Source: Pisolithus tinctorius (taxonomy: Eukaryota > Basidiomycota > Agaricomycetes > Boletales > Pisolithaceae). From it: DNA of 64,000 nt. Positions 49,318 to 61,118 of the stretch are shown here, piece after piece. The notes under the pieces were generated by a model that worked only from the letters and a program-made list of their open reading frames with translations, was not told the origin of the DNA and made no database searches. The DNA lies in contig JANFAH010000021.1 in NCBI GenBank assembly GCA_024663395.1, forward strand, positions 372,001-436,000. The letters run 5' to 3'. The position numbers and the translations under genes are program-made. Each line of letters opens with the position of its first letter. The first letter of the stretch is position 1.

Positions 49318-50085
49318 ATGCAGCGGCTTGCATCTCTCGATGAGGATGAGGAAATGCTTACTGAAGATGACCTGCTGGACATGCCATCATCCCCGTTACA
49401 CGAGCCACCTTTCGAGCTGTCCCCAGCTCAAACAACACACACAACCAGACTGGAACCCTCCTTCCAGTCCCCTGGTTCTCCCAGATCACCTTTGATAGAG
49501 CCAGCATGGGAGTCATTTGCACCGTCTCCCTCCTCTAGCAGCCCATTGGTTGAGCCTCCTTGGGACTCCATATCAACATGCCTCTCTGACAGCACCCCAT
49601 TACTTGAGCCGGCATGGGACAAATCACCACTGCCTGTTTCCCCAGGTACTCCATTGCACGAGCCACCTTGGGGGTCGCCCCCACCATTTCAGTCCCCACC
49701 GGTCAGTCCTTTACAAGAACTGGCATTTCAGTCGCCTGCTGCCACAAGATCATCAGCTCACATCTACCCAACTCAAGCAGCTGGCCAATCATCACAACCG
49801 CTCATCCTATTGCATGAGCCCCAATTTCAGTCCTTGACTCCCTCTGTGTCACCAGCCCGTCACAATCCTATCCTGGTTCCCAGCCCAACAACATTCACAT
49901 TGCCCAGCGGCAATTTCCCTGGTCCTCATCAACCTATGGACCTTTCAGATGCTCCTGCATCATTCAGCTCCACATCGATACCACCGGCTAGATCCCCATC
50001 ACCGGTTCCAATCCCATTGTCGCATTCAGAGCTTTTCACAGTCTCCCAGGAGTTCGCTGTAGGAAAAGTCCAAGTAGCTGTATAA
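49318..50085 (+). CDS. Pro/Ser-rich repeat protein of the transposon island
   Basis: A 255-codon open frame from ATG 49,318 with an acidic start (DEDEEMLTEDDLLDMPSSP). A run of imperfect repeats of the type PLHEPP, PLIEPAWES, PLVEPPWDS, PLLEPAWDK, PLHEPPWGS and LLHEPQFQS follows, spaced about 15-25 residues apart, then a Pro/Ser tail. Tandem-repeat amplification inside a frame-preserved sequence supports coding. No domain is recognised and the protein should be largely disordered. It sits between two DNA-transposon gene blocks and may be the last exon of a longer gene. Function unknown. Confidence 0.55.
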   Translation: MQRLASLDEDEEMLTEDDLLDMPSSPLHEPPFELSPAQTTHTTRLEPSFQSPGSPRSPLIEPAWESFAPSPSSSSPLVEPPWDSISTCLSDSTPLLEPAWDKSPLPVSPGTPLHEPPWGSPPPFQSPPVSPLQELAFQSPAATRSSAHIYPTQAAGQSSQPLILLHEPQFQSLTPSVSPARHNPILVPSPTTFTLPSGNFPGPHQPMDLSDAPASFSSTSIPPARSPSPVPIPLSHSELFTVSQEFAVGKVQVAV

Positions 50086-50159
50086 TACAAGCTAGATGGC
50101 TTAGATAACAACAATAAAAAATGAAGGGAATGAATTGCTCATCCCAAGGGATTCTGGAC

Positions 50160-50712
50160 TGTCGAGACTAGAAGGTGAGACCCAGCACTTTGTAGCGGTA
50201 GCGGTTCATGATGTGTGCAGCGTGGTCCATGGAATAGTACTGGTGATGCGAGCGGTGCGAGTGGTATACGTAGTTCATGCGCGGCAGAATGCGAGACATG
50301 CAGTGTAGACAAAGTGTAAAGGAAACTCGTGGTGACCTTCCAAGTGCCAAAAGGTATCATTCTGTACCTAAGTACAGGGCTTTATAGTCTGGACAAACCC
50401 GGAACCTAAGTAAGACAGGGTACAGTAAGGGAAAGCCGCACGACAGCACGTACACAGAAGACAGGCCAAGACAGAGGCCGAGGGTATACTACAAGCACTA
50501 AAGGAATAGAGGCCGTGATAAGAGAAAGAGTCCGAGGAAAAACAACAACCGGAGCACAGCGGCCACGGGTATAGCATTGTGCGAGAGGGATTGAGGGCAT
50601 GGGAAGGTAGCGCATGAACAATGGTGAACGTGAGAGGGGAGCGGACGTAACAGTAGTCATGGAACGGTAAATGATAGGGGCTTATGCATCCAGGGAATGC
50701 AGATTCCTCACA
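50160..50712 (-). mobile_element. Possible short solo LTR
   Basis: On the minus strand the segment starts TGTGAGGAATCTGCATTC (50,712) and ends TCTAGTCTCGACA (50,160), again TG...CA. A TATA-like CAGACTATAAAGCCC lies at about 50,378-50,392. No internal region and no clear target duplication, so this rests on end bases and promoter-like layout only. Confidence 0.35.
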
Positions 50713-50803
50713 TCGCCATACAGCCGGGAGTTGATACTCCACAAACCGAGCGTAAGTCCAGAAGTTCCTACACAACCATAGCTAAACATGTCTACCAGTT
50801 CAA

Positions 50804-51052
50804 ATGTCAAGGCGGATCTCCAGTATCGTGGCTAGGAGTGGGGCGCATCAGCCAGACATCAATGCCGCACACGATGCCAATCTGATCACTGCATATAGGT
50901 ATTATGCGAATACCCTGGTGGATGCAACCAGGGAGTGGCGATCACATGTTGAGCGGCATGCCATGCTTACCAGATTCCAGCAACAGTTAGCAAATCTTGT
51001 GGAGGAAGAGCCAGCAGTTGTAGGCTACCGTCTTAAACCAGACCAGCTTTAA
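50804..51052 (+). CDS. Short frame with helical C-terminal part, hypothetical
   Basis: An 82-codon frame. The part from INAAHDANLITAYRYYANTL through DATREWRSHVERHAMLTRFQ to the stop at 51,052 has amphipathic helix character and normal codon use. The upstream ATG at 50,789 (MSTSSNVKADLQYRG) is in a different frame, and a small intron could join the two. Not recognised; possibly a small accessory gene of the island. Confidence 0.3.
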   Translation: MSRRISSIVARSGAHQPDINAAHDANLITAYRYYANTLVDATREWRSHVERHAMLTRFQQQLANLVEEEPAVVGYRLKPDQL

Positions 51053-51251
51053 TTTGTATATTTAACTCATTTCAATGAACATTATGTTGAATGGAATTGG
51101 AGAAGTGCACAAATTGGCTGTGATTGGATTGTGACAGTGGGTTATGGTACATGGTAGCTATGGGGCCAGTAATTCACTGGTGATTCTTGCACTGTGCACT
51201 ATATATGTTTGTCACCAGTCTACAGGAAACCATTAGGTACCGGCCTCAATT

Positions 51252-53463
51252 CTACCTTTGCCTCCTCATTGTTGGAGTAGGATAATTATCATCTGGCCGC
51301 CATGGGGGCCTACGATTCTGCTCTGGGCGACGAGCCACACCATCTGCTTCTGCTTGATCCAACAGTCTATCGTCCCTGTCCATCACACGGCCTCTAGGCC
51401 TGGCATTCGAATTCCTACCCACCGGATCAACTCCTGACATAGATAAGCGTGTGTAATTGTGTTATGGATGTATACCTACCATCATTAGGTGATATGACTG
51501 TCTTATCATTCTGGGCTGCTGTAGAATGCTGTAATGAGAGGATTAACCAAGTGTGCATGGAAACCGACCATTGGATCTGATTCTTGGCTTGGGCTTGGGC
51601 TTCCTTGCAGTTGAATCGACACCATCATTGGCATGATTGTCTGATACAATTCTATCAGCAATATTCATTGTTGCTGGATACCACTTACCAGCTGGATTGG
51701 GGTATGCAGTAGCCGTATTGCACTGGTCTGATGTGGACTGGTTCCACCATCTGTTGTCCTCCTGTGCATTGGATGTTCCAGTGGGATGATCTATGGCACA
51801 CAATTCCAAGGTCATGTTAGGGTTACCAGTAAAAAATCTGACCAGCTCTGACATACCATCTATCCATTGCCATTTGGTGGAAGGTTTTGTGGGAGGAGCT
51901 GGTTCCTCCTCTGAGTGATGTCCGTAGTTGGAGCCATCAACAGAATTTACTTAATGCACCATCAGTTATGTATATCCAAATTGATCATGACCTCACCTTC
52001 TGTCCAGGGTCTCTTCCCTTTGGCTTTGTCTGACCAGCATTGGTGTTTGGAGACCGGCTCCTCCAGAGAACCATCCTGAGATCTCCACCTTCGGAACTGG
52101 AAGACATCTTCTGGGTGCTCCTGCTGTTGCTCCTTCCAGAACTCCAAGGTTTTGATTAGTTCATGATGTGTCAGCCTGGTGGGCTCTTTGAATGGTATAT
52201 TGGGAGGAAGATACTTGGAAGACACGTAGGATGCCCAGTTGTCAGCTATTGTGGCCCAAGGTACACTGGCATTCATCTTCCCACAAGCCAAGCCTGTGTT
52301 TAGATGTTAGTAACTCATCAACCATGGAAATTGGCACGTATGATAATGGCCAGTTACAAACACCCTCATGATGTCCTTCAATTCTGGTGTCCGTAAGTCC
52401 AAGAGATTCAGAAGAACGGGCGTGCCATCGTCATTGGTGGACAGGGAGAATTGAGACCGCTTTTTTCCTTTCCATGCTTTTACTGTGGTTTGACCAGCCT
52501 CATCCTCTCCACTGCCATCCTCCGTACCATTGGCCCCGAAGGCCTTCTTTGCATAGGCTGACCACTTTCCATGAAGGTCTTCCCAATCTGAATAGAGCTC
52601 TCCATCACCCAGCTCATCATTGAAGTCATTCCTACACTGGTCAGATATGGTGAAGCCTGTCAGGAAAGCACTCACACTCCAACCATCACTTCGCCATCCT
52701 TATCCTTCCATGCCGACATGATCACCACTCTCATCCCACACTGCTTCCACATGTTGTATGCAAACTGTTTTGCATACTTTCGGCCCTTACTTGTTGCGGC
52801 CCTGCATTTAAGTTAGTATTGCCCATGGGAGACCTTGGATGCTTACTCTGCCTGGGCTTCGGGTGGCGGCTTTCTCTCGTTCCACTCTTTCACCAAATGG
52901 GCTGCCTGGTCCAATTCAGCCTTGGTCAATGACTGGACTACCTTCTGAACAGCTGGTTGATAGTGTTTGATCATAGCCGACGTCCCAGGCTGTATTCCAG
53001 CCTTCACAAGTACTTGCTGGATATCCTTCTTATGCTGCAGCTTGATCACCTTTAGGGCTGTCCATTTGGAGCCATACTTGACCAAGGCCTTCTGTGCCCG
53101 GGACCAACTGTTGTTATACATCCAGTTCTTGATGGCCTGTAAAATATACTTAACACGACTGCAAGCACATCAATACTGTTAAGCTTACTGTCTGTTTTCT
53201 ATTCCATTCATTTTGTTTGAGGCTCTTGTTGGCATCCAGCCACTTGATTTTGTTCTGCCCTCCATCAGTGAGGCCCTTTTGTTTGTGTCAGCTTCCTTCC
53301 AATCCTTTAGACCATCTTGGAGGATTTGAAGTTCATCTGGTCTCAGCTTTCCTGGCGCAGATTTTTCTGTCTCCGTGCTATTCGAGCTAGATTCCTCATC
53401 GGAGGAAAAGTCCTCCTCATCTGAGGTATTAACACCATTAGTACTGTGATCACTGCTGGCCAT
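51252..53463 (-). CDS. Multi-exon companion gene of KDZ-type island, function unknown
   Basis: ATG 53,463. Exon 1 is acidic and Ser-rich (DEEDFSSDEESSSNSTETEK) and ends ENRQT at a GTAAGC donor (about 53,187). Exon 2, about 53,137-52,843, has KNWMYNNSWSRAQK, VKYGSKWTALKVIKLQHKKD and KEWNERKPPPEAQA. Exon 3, about 52,808-52,680, has GRKYAKQFAYNMWKQCGMRV and VIMSAWKDKDGEV. Exon 4, about 52,636-52,340, starts CRNDFNDELGDGELYSDWED. Exon 5, about 52,294-52,000, has SYVSSKYLPPNIPFKEPTRL. Further exons with WQWIDGMSELVRFF run to about 51,550 and perhaps 51,252. All frames are open with GT-AG borders. I recall proteins of this layout as common in Agaricomycete genomes next to DNA transposons, but I know no biochemical role. 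Probably an intact island gene. Confidence 0.62.
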
Positions 53464-53834
53464 TCTGAATGTTGGAGAAGGTGTTGGGGTTGGTTAGTTG
53501 CAGGTAATGTTACCCTTTGTTGAAAGAAAATTTGGAGTCCGTTCCTCATAGTTACTGTCACCCATTCTTGAATAAAGTTCCAGGGGCTGAGTAATGTTCT
53601 GGTCATGATACATACCCATTGTTAGTATAGTCTTGTTCCAGTCGATCGGTACCGTAGCCAAACATGGTAAGCCGATTTGTCTATCATCCAGTCTGCTACT
53701 ATATATAGATAAAGTATAGTTTGATCCTGATTGGATCTTCTGACATTGATTCTGAGATCCAACTCAAATCATAGTCATGCCAGGCATCACAATGAGGCAT
53801 GTATGGCTGAGGCCTGCAGACATCCTGCAAGGAC
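53464..53834. other. Divergent spacer between companion gene and KDZ transposase
   Basis: About 370 bases between a minus-strand and a plus-strand start, so a shared promoter region. A TATATAGATAAAG stretch lies at about 53,700-53,712. Nothing else is recognised. Confidence 0.4.
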
Positions 53835-56800
53835 TTGATACTAGACATGGGCAAGTCACGAATCGCCCGAGCTGCAGCAGCCACACCAGTAACCCATGTC
53901 ACTTGGAAAAAAGTGAAAACAACCAGGGGATCCAAAGAAAAGATGGTCAAGTTTACTCCGAGAAAGAAGGCAAGATATGCAACCGGCCAAAGCAACGAAT
54001 CACCTACTAGGGCAGGATCTTCGAGCATCCAGGAACCCAATTTAGTCCAGGGTAATGATGCTGACCTATATTGCTACATGGATGATGCATCACCACCGAG
54101 GACATCAAGAATTCCAAAAAGCCAGGTGTGCATTATCAAACATCCCAGTGCTGGCAATGTGTGCCTTACAGTATTACAGAACAGTTATCTGGAAGAGTGG
54201 CTGCCCTATAAGAGTAGATACCTGTCTGTGCTCCTGGACATGGAGGCCCCACCCGATGTCATGGCCTGTTTTGTGTGTAAAGCAGAAGGGGCACCATATA
54301 GATGCATGGACTGTGTGCATCGCCCATTGTCTTGTAAAACATGTTGCATCAAGCAACACAAGCTCAGACCGTTCCATCAGGTACAAAAATGGAATGGAAG
54401 ATTCTTTGAAGACTTCACTCTATGGCTGGTGAGTTCCAGTTTCAACCCATCATCTGTGATGACTGATATCGTAGGTTGGTTTGGTGCTACACTTGGGCCA
54501 TGCCGGAGCACCATGCCCGGCAGGAGAAGGTTCTTGGGAGGATGCTGCCAGCCATGTAGATGATGAGTGGGAGGACATCAAGGAGAGTCAACAACCAGCA
54601 CATCTCAACCCACTGGATGATAGAAACTATCTGACAGTTGTGGACACTGGCGGCATGCACTTTTGCAATGTGCAGTATTGCAACTGCCCTGGGTCTGAGG
54701 ATTCACATCTTCAGCTTACCATGGCTGGCCTATTCCTGGCTACAACTAAGGCACCAAGGACAGCTTTCACTTTCCAGGTGCTGGATGACTTCATCAGGGA
54801 CAATGTTGAATGTGGAACCTCCGCCATGAACTATTATAGCAAACTTCAGAGAGTCACCTCAAGTGCGTTTCCTCACCTAGTGCTGGTGAGTGCGATCACC
54901 CCTGGCCTACCATATGCCACATTGCTCATGCCAGTCGAAGAATAGGTATAGGGAATTGCTCAGGGTGTCGAGAATGTGGAGGCTCCTAAAGCTGTTGAAA
55001 TGGCAGGGATTCCATCAACAGTCGCCTGATCCCCAGGCCGGTGAACTTGTCCTCTTCTGCCCTGCCTGTCCCCAGCCAGGGATCAATGTACCGGATCAGG
55101 ATATCGCTCTCTCTGAGTCTGTATTCTATTCATTGTTGCAAAGGCATTGTTAGCCTGACTTGTGTAGCTGGCAGTTTGCTAGGACCATTGTGATGGACGG
55201 CAACTTCAAGGCCAAGCATATGCTGCCCAAGAATGCTGCCAAAGAGGTCTGGCTCATGGATGGAAATGGCTTCATGGTCACATCAGCTCCATACAAGGAA
55301 TATTTGACTGGGACCATAAATAGAATAGAAGTTGGTGTGCCATGATATCTCCAAATGCACCGGACTGATTGCATCTGGCAGAAATCTGACTGCAATAACC
55401 ACCAGGCTGTTAATCAAGCAAATGCACAAAGGAATAAGTTGGAATCGACCGGGATTGGTGGATGTGCCTGTGCGAGGCATGGCTGTTTTGTACCTCATGC
55501 AATGGTCGACTTTCAGAAGGGAGAGCAGTATGCACCAATTCATAGTCCCTGGTCATGACTAACAATATAGCAGGCAGGTCAATATGGATTATGCTCTGGT
55601 CCATGCCATGCACTATGGATTGGACCCCTGGCAACCGGTCATAACCTTTTATGACATCAATTGTCAGTATAGCAAGAACTTGGCCCGCCGGCTTGAGGAA
55701 AATAGATATCTCTCTCTGCCTTCCAGATTACAGATTCAGCCCAGCATTGGACTATGGCATGTCCATGGCCATCAGACAGAGTGCTTCGCCAGATATGCTC
55801 CAAACTTTATTCCTGGTGCTGGCCGGGTGGACGGTGAAATCATGGAGACCCTCTGGTCTTCTCTCAACATAATCTCACCATCAGCCCAGGGAATGGCGAC
55901 AGCACATCGTCAGGAGTTGCTGGACTTCCAAATGAATGATAGTAACTTCCTCAAAATGATATGGATGCATATGTCATCACAGTACCTGGTTGACCACTGC
56001 TTAATTACTTGCACATAGCATCGGCATTGAAACAGAAGTTCAAGGTTGCCAAGCAGTCATTAGCAACAATCCAAGATAAATTCAACGAGTTGGATAGCAA
56101 GGTACTGGATGGCTTGTGTCGGTTATGGGTGGAACAAGAACTTGTGGCGCAGTCATGCCGGCAGAATACTCCGCAGGCCATGGACATATATGAAGTCCAG
56201 CTGGAGAAGGGTAAGGGGGCCAACTGTATCATCTGTCCCATAACTTATGTACATCATGGTAGCACCCACCATGAAAGCCATTGAGATTGACCTAATCCAT
56301 AAGGACCATTCATTCAGCAGCTCACGCGGTTCAGCTACTTGGATTGCATGGGCATTAAAGGTTGAGCAGGCTCAAATAGTGCTTGCTATGGATACATGAC
56401 ATATGGATGCCAGGGCAACAGAGGCAGACCGGTTGTCAATTTCGTGCCAGCAAGACCGGTTGCAATCACAGATTGATGCACTAGTACATGGAGCAGCCCA
56501 GTTCATCGGAAATGACTGGCAAGTTAACCCCAGGCAAAGGCCCAGAAGTATAGCCCCACTCGACAGGGACAGTAATGACGAAACTGATGATCCGTTCCTC
56601 CCTGATTGTCCTGGTCACCAGGAGGTCAGCGATGTTCCACTGCCATCATATATTGGAGTACAGTATTTCCATGACATGGGCCTCAGCAGTCTTGTGGAAC
56701 AGGAAATACATCTGAGACAGGGCCAGGCAAATGATGCATTGCATGAATTGCGTCTGGCCCTCATGGACAAGGCCGTGATATTTCGTACAGATGTCTGGAA

Positions 56801-57375
56801 AGGAGGGAACTACAAAATGACAACCCGGGCATGGGGCCGGATATCCAATGCAGAGGCAATGGTTCAGCGGCATGCTGCCATCTATCGCCAGTGCCGAAAG
56901 CAACTTATTGCACTGGGGGCTGGGGAGGACATTCTTGGCAAATACCAAGAATTGAATAGGGCAGACCTGACTGTGAGTGCCACAATTGCAGACCCAAATG
57001 CAAGAGGTCATCGCGACAACACTCTGGCCTGGTTTTGGACCATGGACCTTCCCTGGGATTCTGCCATGAATGACAGGATGTCGGAATGTAGGCAGATCAA
57101 TTGGGCTTGTGTGAAATACTGACTGAATTATCACAGTTTATCGAGTCAACTGGCTGCGTACAAAAGCACTATGGGATCACTGGGAAGAAGAGCTAGAGTT
57201 ACTCACACTGGAGACTGGGTGGACACAGAAATTCTTCTTACACAAGGAGAAATTCTGGAGTGGCCGGCATATGGAGGCATTGGCAGTGGGCAATACCGGT
57301 TTCGCATGTTATTTGGCTAGGCAGTCCCAGATGTATCAGGATTTAGCAGGAACACTAGGATGTACTTCAAGATAG
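53835..57375 (+). CDS. KDZ (Kyakuja-Dileera-Zisupton) transposase
   Basis: The reading frame can be followed through about six short GT-AG introns. The N-terminal part has a CxC2 cysteine cluster (CFVCKAEGAPYRCMDC and CKTCCIKQH), then GRFFEDFTLW. Next come LVLHLGHAGAPCP, HFCNVQYCNCPGSEDSHLQL, a SNARE-free helical part, and CPACPQPGINVP. The catalytic region follows: TIVMDGNFKAKHM (Asp codon 55,196-55,198), WLMDGNGFMV, CNNHQAVNQANAQRNKLE, GIGGCACARHGCFVPHAMVD, VITFYDINCQYSKNLARRL (Asp 55,653-55,655), GLWHVHGHQTECFARYAPNF and DGEIMETLWSSLN (Glu 55,835-55,837 / 55,845-55,847). This is an RNase H-fold DDE-type arrangement. The C-terminal exon has GRISNAEAMVQRHAAIYRQC and VYRVNW-like WLRTKALWDHWEEE. 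I see no unavoidable stop inside the exons, so it may be intact. It moves DNA by cut-and-paste and is the core of this island. Confidence 0.88.
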
Positions 57376-57717
57376 GAATTGGCAGAGTAATGTGCATATA
57401 TCTCTAGATAGTATGAAACCAGGGAAATTACATATCAAGATTCTAATGAGATGTGTAATGAGGACAGCACCCTACTTATTGCTGGCTCCTGGCCGGGTAA
57501 CTGAATTGACTCGGAAGTCCTCAAGCTGGTCCTGTACTTGTCCAAGGCTGTCAAAAAGGGTGAGCCATTCACTGCAGAATTCCATCACACCATGGAGCCA
57601 GCAAATCTCCTCCTCCTCCTGATGGATCATCTCGTCACAGCTTTCAATCAACTGGCCGATGCTGTCTGATGGCATCCGGTCCATGTCACACAGCAGTGGG
57701 AGACTCTCTTTTCCTTC
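57376..57717. other. 3' flank of the KDZ transposase gene
   Basis: Frames on both strands are short. A plus-strand stretch (KLVLYLSKAVKKGEPFTAEF) may be a further 3' exon or decayed coding sequence. No motif. Confidence 0.35.
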
Positions 57718-58900
57718 CTATGGCACAGATGGATTCAATGGAATGATCGAAAAATGACCACTGTGCACCTCAACCCCAACAAAGAATTCCTTGGCCTCCT
57801 GCAAAACTTCCTCCAATGACTGACAATCATACCCATCCAGATGGGTAGGGTCCCTTGTCCACCAGGTATGTGGCATAGGACCGGTGTGGATCATATGTCT
57901 CACCTCTCCTCTTTTGACCTGCAGCACATTCAACTCCATGATGTGTGCCAGCAGGGCGGTCTCTCCCATATTTTGTACGGCCATCCACCAAAGCAGTTCA
58001 TTGGCAACATGTGGGACCTTCATGATTGTCCCATATGTGTTGCAGGTAGCCAGGGCCTGCTTCAATATATGCTGTGGAAAAGTCTGTGACACAGCAAACC
58101 AGCATCCATTTCAACAAACTCACTGTTTCCACCTGCACCTGCTGATACCAGTCATCTGGCAGTCGATCGCTTGGGTTGTTGGCCTGCTGCAAAGCATATG
58201 TGAACCGTCTAAATCGGACACCGATGTATTGGATTATCATGGAGAGGTAGGATAGATTAGTGGTCCTGACATCTATGGTGATTTGGAGTAGAGTTGGATT
58301 GGGTGAAAATGTTATTACATAGCAATGTGGCTGACACATGTGATGACTGCAAGATAAGAGATCATCAATAATCATGTCCTGGGAGACCAGAATAGCAAGT
58401 GGCCTATCCTGGCACAGCAGTTATCATGAGCCAAGTGGCTGGATATCAATCTGAACAATGCTTGATGCGACCATAGTGTATCTATGCATTACCGGCACTG
58501 CCGGACCTGTACTGGGAAAGGCCGTGTTGCATTTTCTCAATGGCTGTGGAATAGGCAATTAGTTGGAAAGGCCCCAGGCTATTGTCCAATGCTTGTGGAC
58601 AGTGTATAATGAAAGGTCCACATGCTGAAATATGACCAGCATGGTAGGAAGTGTAGCTAGTGCCAGACCCGTAGTAGAACATTGTATCCGTGCATTACCG
58701 GGACTGCCAGACCTGTGCTAGAAAAGGCTGCATCATGTTTTCTCAATGGCTGTGGAATACAAAATTAGGTTGAAAGGCCCTGGTCCATCATCTAATGCTT
58801 TGGCATGGTGTATAAAGGAACATGAACACCATGAAATGGAACCGGTGTGGTAGGAAGTGTAGCTAGCACCGGAGCCATAGCAGAACTCACCATCTATTGC
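57718..58900 (-). CDS. Hypothetical minus-strand gene between KDZ and TET genes
   Basis: Minus-strand exon-like frames: 58,375-57,998 (DRLPDDWYQQVQVETVSLLK) and 58,092-57,718 (HVANELLWWMAVQNMGETAL, HLDGYDCQSLEEVLQEAKEF, stop 57,718). The two overlap in different frames, so an intron near 58,050 is likely. To the right, short related frames FYYGSGTSYTSYH and CYGSGASYTSYH lie in a tandem duplication and may be 5' exons. No family recognised. Position between two island genes suggests another accessory gene. Weak model. Confidence 0.35.
58470..58900. repeat. Tandem duplication, about 210 bp x 2
   Basis: GCATTACCGGCACTGCCGGACCTGTACTG / GCATTACCGGGACTGCCAGACCTGTGCTAG, TTTTCTCAATGGCTGTGGAATA and TGGTAGGAAGTGTAGCTAG each occur twice, about 200-210 bases apart, with moderate divergence. 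Confidence 0.8.
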
Positions 58901-60400
58901 CTCTATCTTGGTACCCATACCATGCTGGAATAATATGTGGAAGCCGGAGGTACTATGCCACCATAGTGGCACCTGTTTTTGAAGGCTTGAATGGTCATTT
59001 ACCAATGCTGTGTAACCATGGCAGCTTCACTATGGTCCGGAAAACACCGGCATACATAGCCACGGTTCAATACTACACACTACAGCTACCAGATTACCCG
59101 TCATCAACACCGTGCTCGCTATATCGTCTTCCGATCTTAATGGCAATAAATCACAGTGCCACCCGGGATATTACACACTATATGCGCCAGGAATTCTCCA
59201 GTCAAACCTTCCCAGGACCGAATGCCCCCAAACCAGATCCTCCACTCCAGATTCCAACACACGGCATTGTCGCTATGAATCAGATAGTGGCCAGCATGCA
59301 TGCGGCATACAATAATAGAAGTAAGCTGATGTCCCAGCTGAATGTAAAATCAAATCTAAATTGTATTGCAGAGCAAAGTGGCATCAATCTGATCCGGCTT
59401 TCTGAGCATCTTTCAGCTATGGAATTGGGGGTTGATGAAACCCGGGAGGCAGGCCACCTGGCAGCACATCCATCAAGTCTGACTGGCTTTGTGGATGAAC
59501 CTATGGTAATCCTCAGTACCAGCGATACCATTGCATTGTGGTACCTTCCCAGTGCCATCACCAATGATTTGCAAGTCAGTTCGAACATTTCCTTTACACT
59601 CTATATTATTCAGGCATCCCTGCAGACACACATGCTTGCCACTCTGGACCCCCTTCACCACGCAATGTCCAAGAGTATGACAAGTGGCTCCTGGCGGAAA
59701 AATGCTGAATATTTCAATCACACTTCACAGTCACCAGGGTGCCTGGAGTTTTCCCCGGCCAGGCACCAACAGGGGCATATGGTATGGCTATATTACCTCA
59801 GGGGTATGTCTCTCAAGTGGCATCCAGACCCTGAACTTTGCCCCATCAGTTTCCACTGACCTACAGATGGATGCCGGTTGTGAATGGTCCCAGCAGTCTT
59901 ACCTCCCAGCTGCCATCCTCTCCGGTGCACTTTCAATTATGCACCCAGGCCTGTATGAGGCTGGAAGGCAAGCCATGCAGTTGTTGGACACATGGTTGAG
60001 TCAGCATAACCAAGATATGCAGGATGCCTTGCAGCACTGGCTGTTGGTTTTTACTAATGTCTCTGTAATCTCTAACCAGACCACACCCTTTCACTGGGAC
60101 CCACACTCATGGTCCGATTGGTATGACATGCTGGTCATGGTTGGCGATTATGAAGATTGTGTATTGGATATCCCCACACTTGGCCTTCAGTTCCTTTACA
60201 ACCCTGGCACTGTAGTTGCATTTTCCGGCCGGCTTCTTCAACATGGGGTTAGTTCTGTGGGTGGGAACCGATGTTGCTTTGCCTACTACATGAGGGACAA
60301 CATACACAACTGGATAGGGATACCCCGTGGGGATTGGATGAGAGTTCAGAATGTCCAGACTTGGTTGATGCCTGCAGGTCCGGTGGGACCTTCCATATAA
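58897..60400 (+). CDS. 2OG-Fe(II) dioxygenase, JBP/TET type, of the KDZ island
   Basis: Exons at about 58,897-59,572 (ends TNDLQ), about 59,612-59,780 (DPLHHAMSKSMTSGSWRKN, LEFSPARHQQGH) and about 59,805-60,400. The last contains SYLPAAILSGALSIMHPGLY, VSVISNQTTPFHWDPHSWSD (iron ligands His 60,092-60,094 and Asp 60,098-60,100) and GDYEDCVLDIPTLGLQFLYN. PGTVVAFSGRLLQHGVSSVG holds the distal His (60,242-60,244). NRCCFAYYMRDNIHNWIG carries an Arg suited to bind 2-oxoglutarate. Order and spacing match the Agaricomycete JBP1/TET oxygenase family, which oxidises 5-methylcytosine or related bases in DNA. Such genes are known to be expanded and linked to KDZ transposons in mushroom-forming fungi. The exact start is uncertain. 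All ligands are kept, so activity is plausible but untested. Next upstream on the same strand is the KDZ transposase. Confidence 0.82.
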
Positions 60401-61118
60401 CCTACACTTATCCAATAGGGGGTCCATGTAAAGGTGGTTCTATGGATATTATATGCCATCCCAAGCCAAGTTATTTGCCATATACCTCTCCCAAAGTCCA
60501 ACTATGGCTGGCCTGTAATTGGTGGAACACTTCAACTCGAGCCGAATCCAGTCAGACAGAACACTGGGAGATTGGCTTGCTTGTTGTGCATGAGACCATG
60601 GCATATGTGCCAGAACACATGGATTGGTGATCATAATACACAGGCTGACTCGAGACAGACGGGACACCGTATCATGGGCCTCCCATACACCATGAAACAC
60701 TGGAGTATTCGTCCAGCCTGTCCTACGGGATCACAATATCTGGGCCCACTCCAAGGTCACGGTACAATGGACTATAAGCCCTCCATAGTACATGGGCACT
60801 CCAATTTGGGCTGAGGCCGATGCACACGGCACACTGAAATATGCTCCCACTGTTCCAAACAGAACACTGCAGGTCCAGCCAAGCCTTATTACACGGGCCA
60901 CTGATATATCAGCCCCATAGACAATAGCTTCCCAGCCCAGCCAAAATATATGTGACACTACTTGTATGGCTCATGCATTCACCAGGGGATGCCAAAAGAC
61001 TAGCCCATCATCTAAACCGGTAACATCAAGTGGCCTTAACTGGGCATCCATGCCAATCAACCACCATAGGCTGGGCATCTGTCCCAGTCCCTTAGCATAA
61101 GGCCAGTATGTGTCCTGG
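60401..61118. other. Right flank of the KDZ-TET island; no gene recognised
   Basis: Open frames below 130 codons without motifs. Recurrent CA/TG-rich words and very few CpG. A terminal inverted repeat of the KDZ element may lie here or further left, but I could not pair it with a left partner. Confidence 0.4.
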
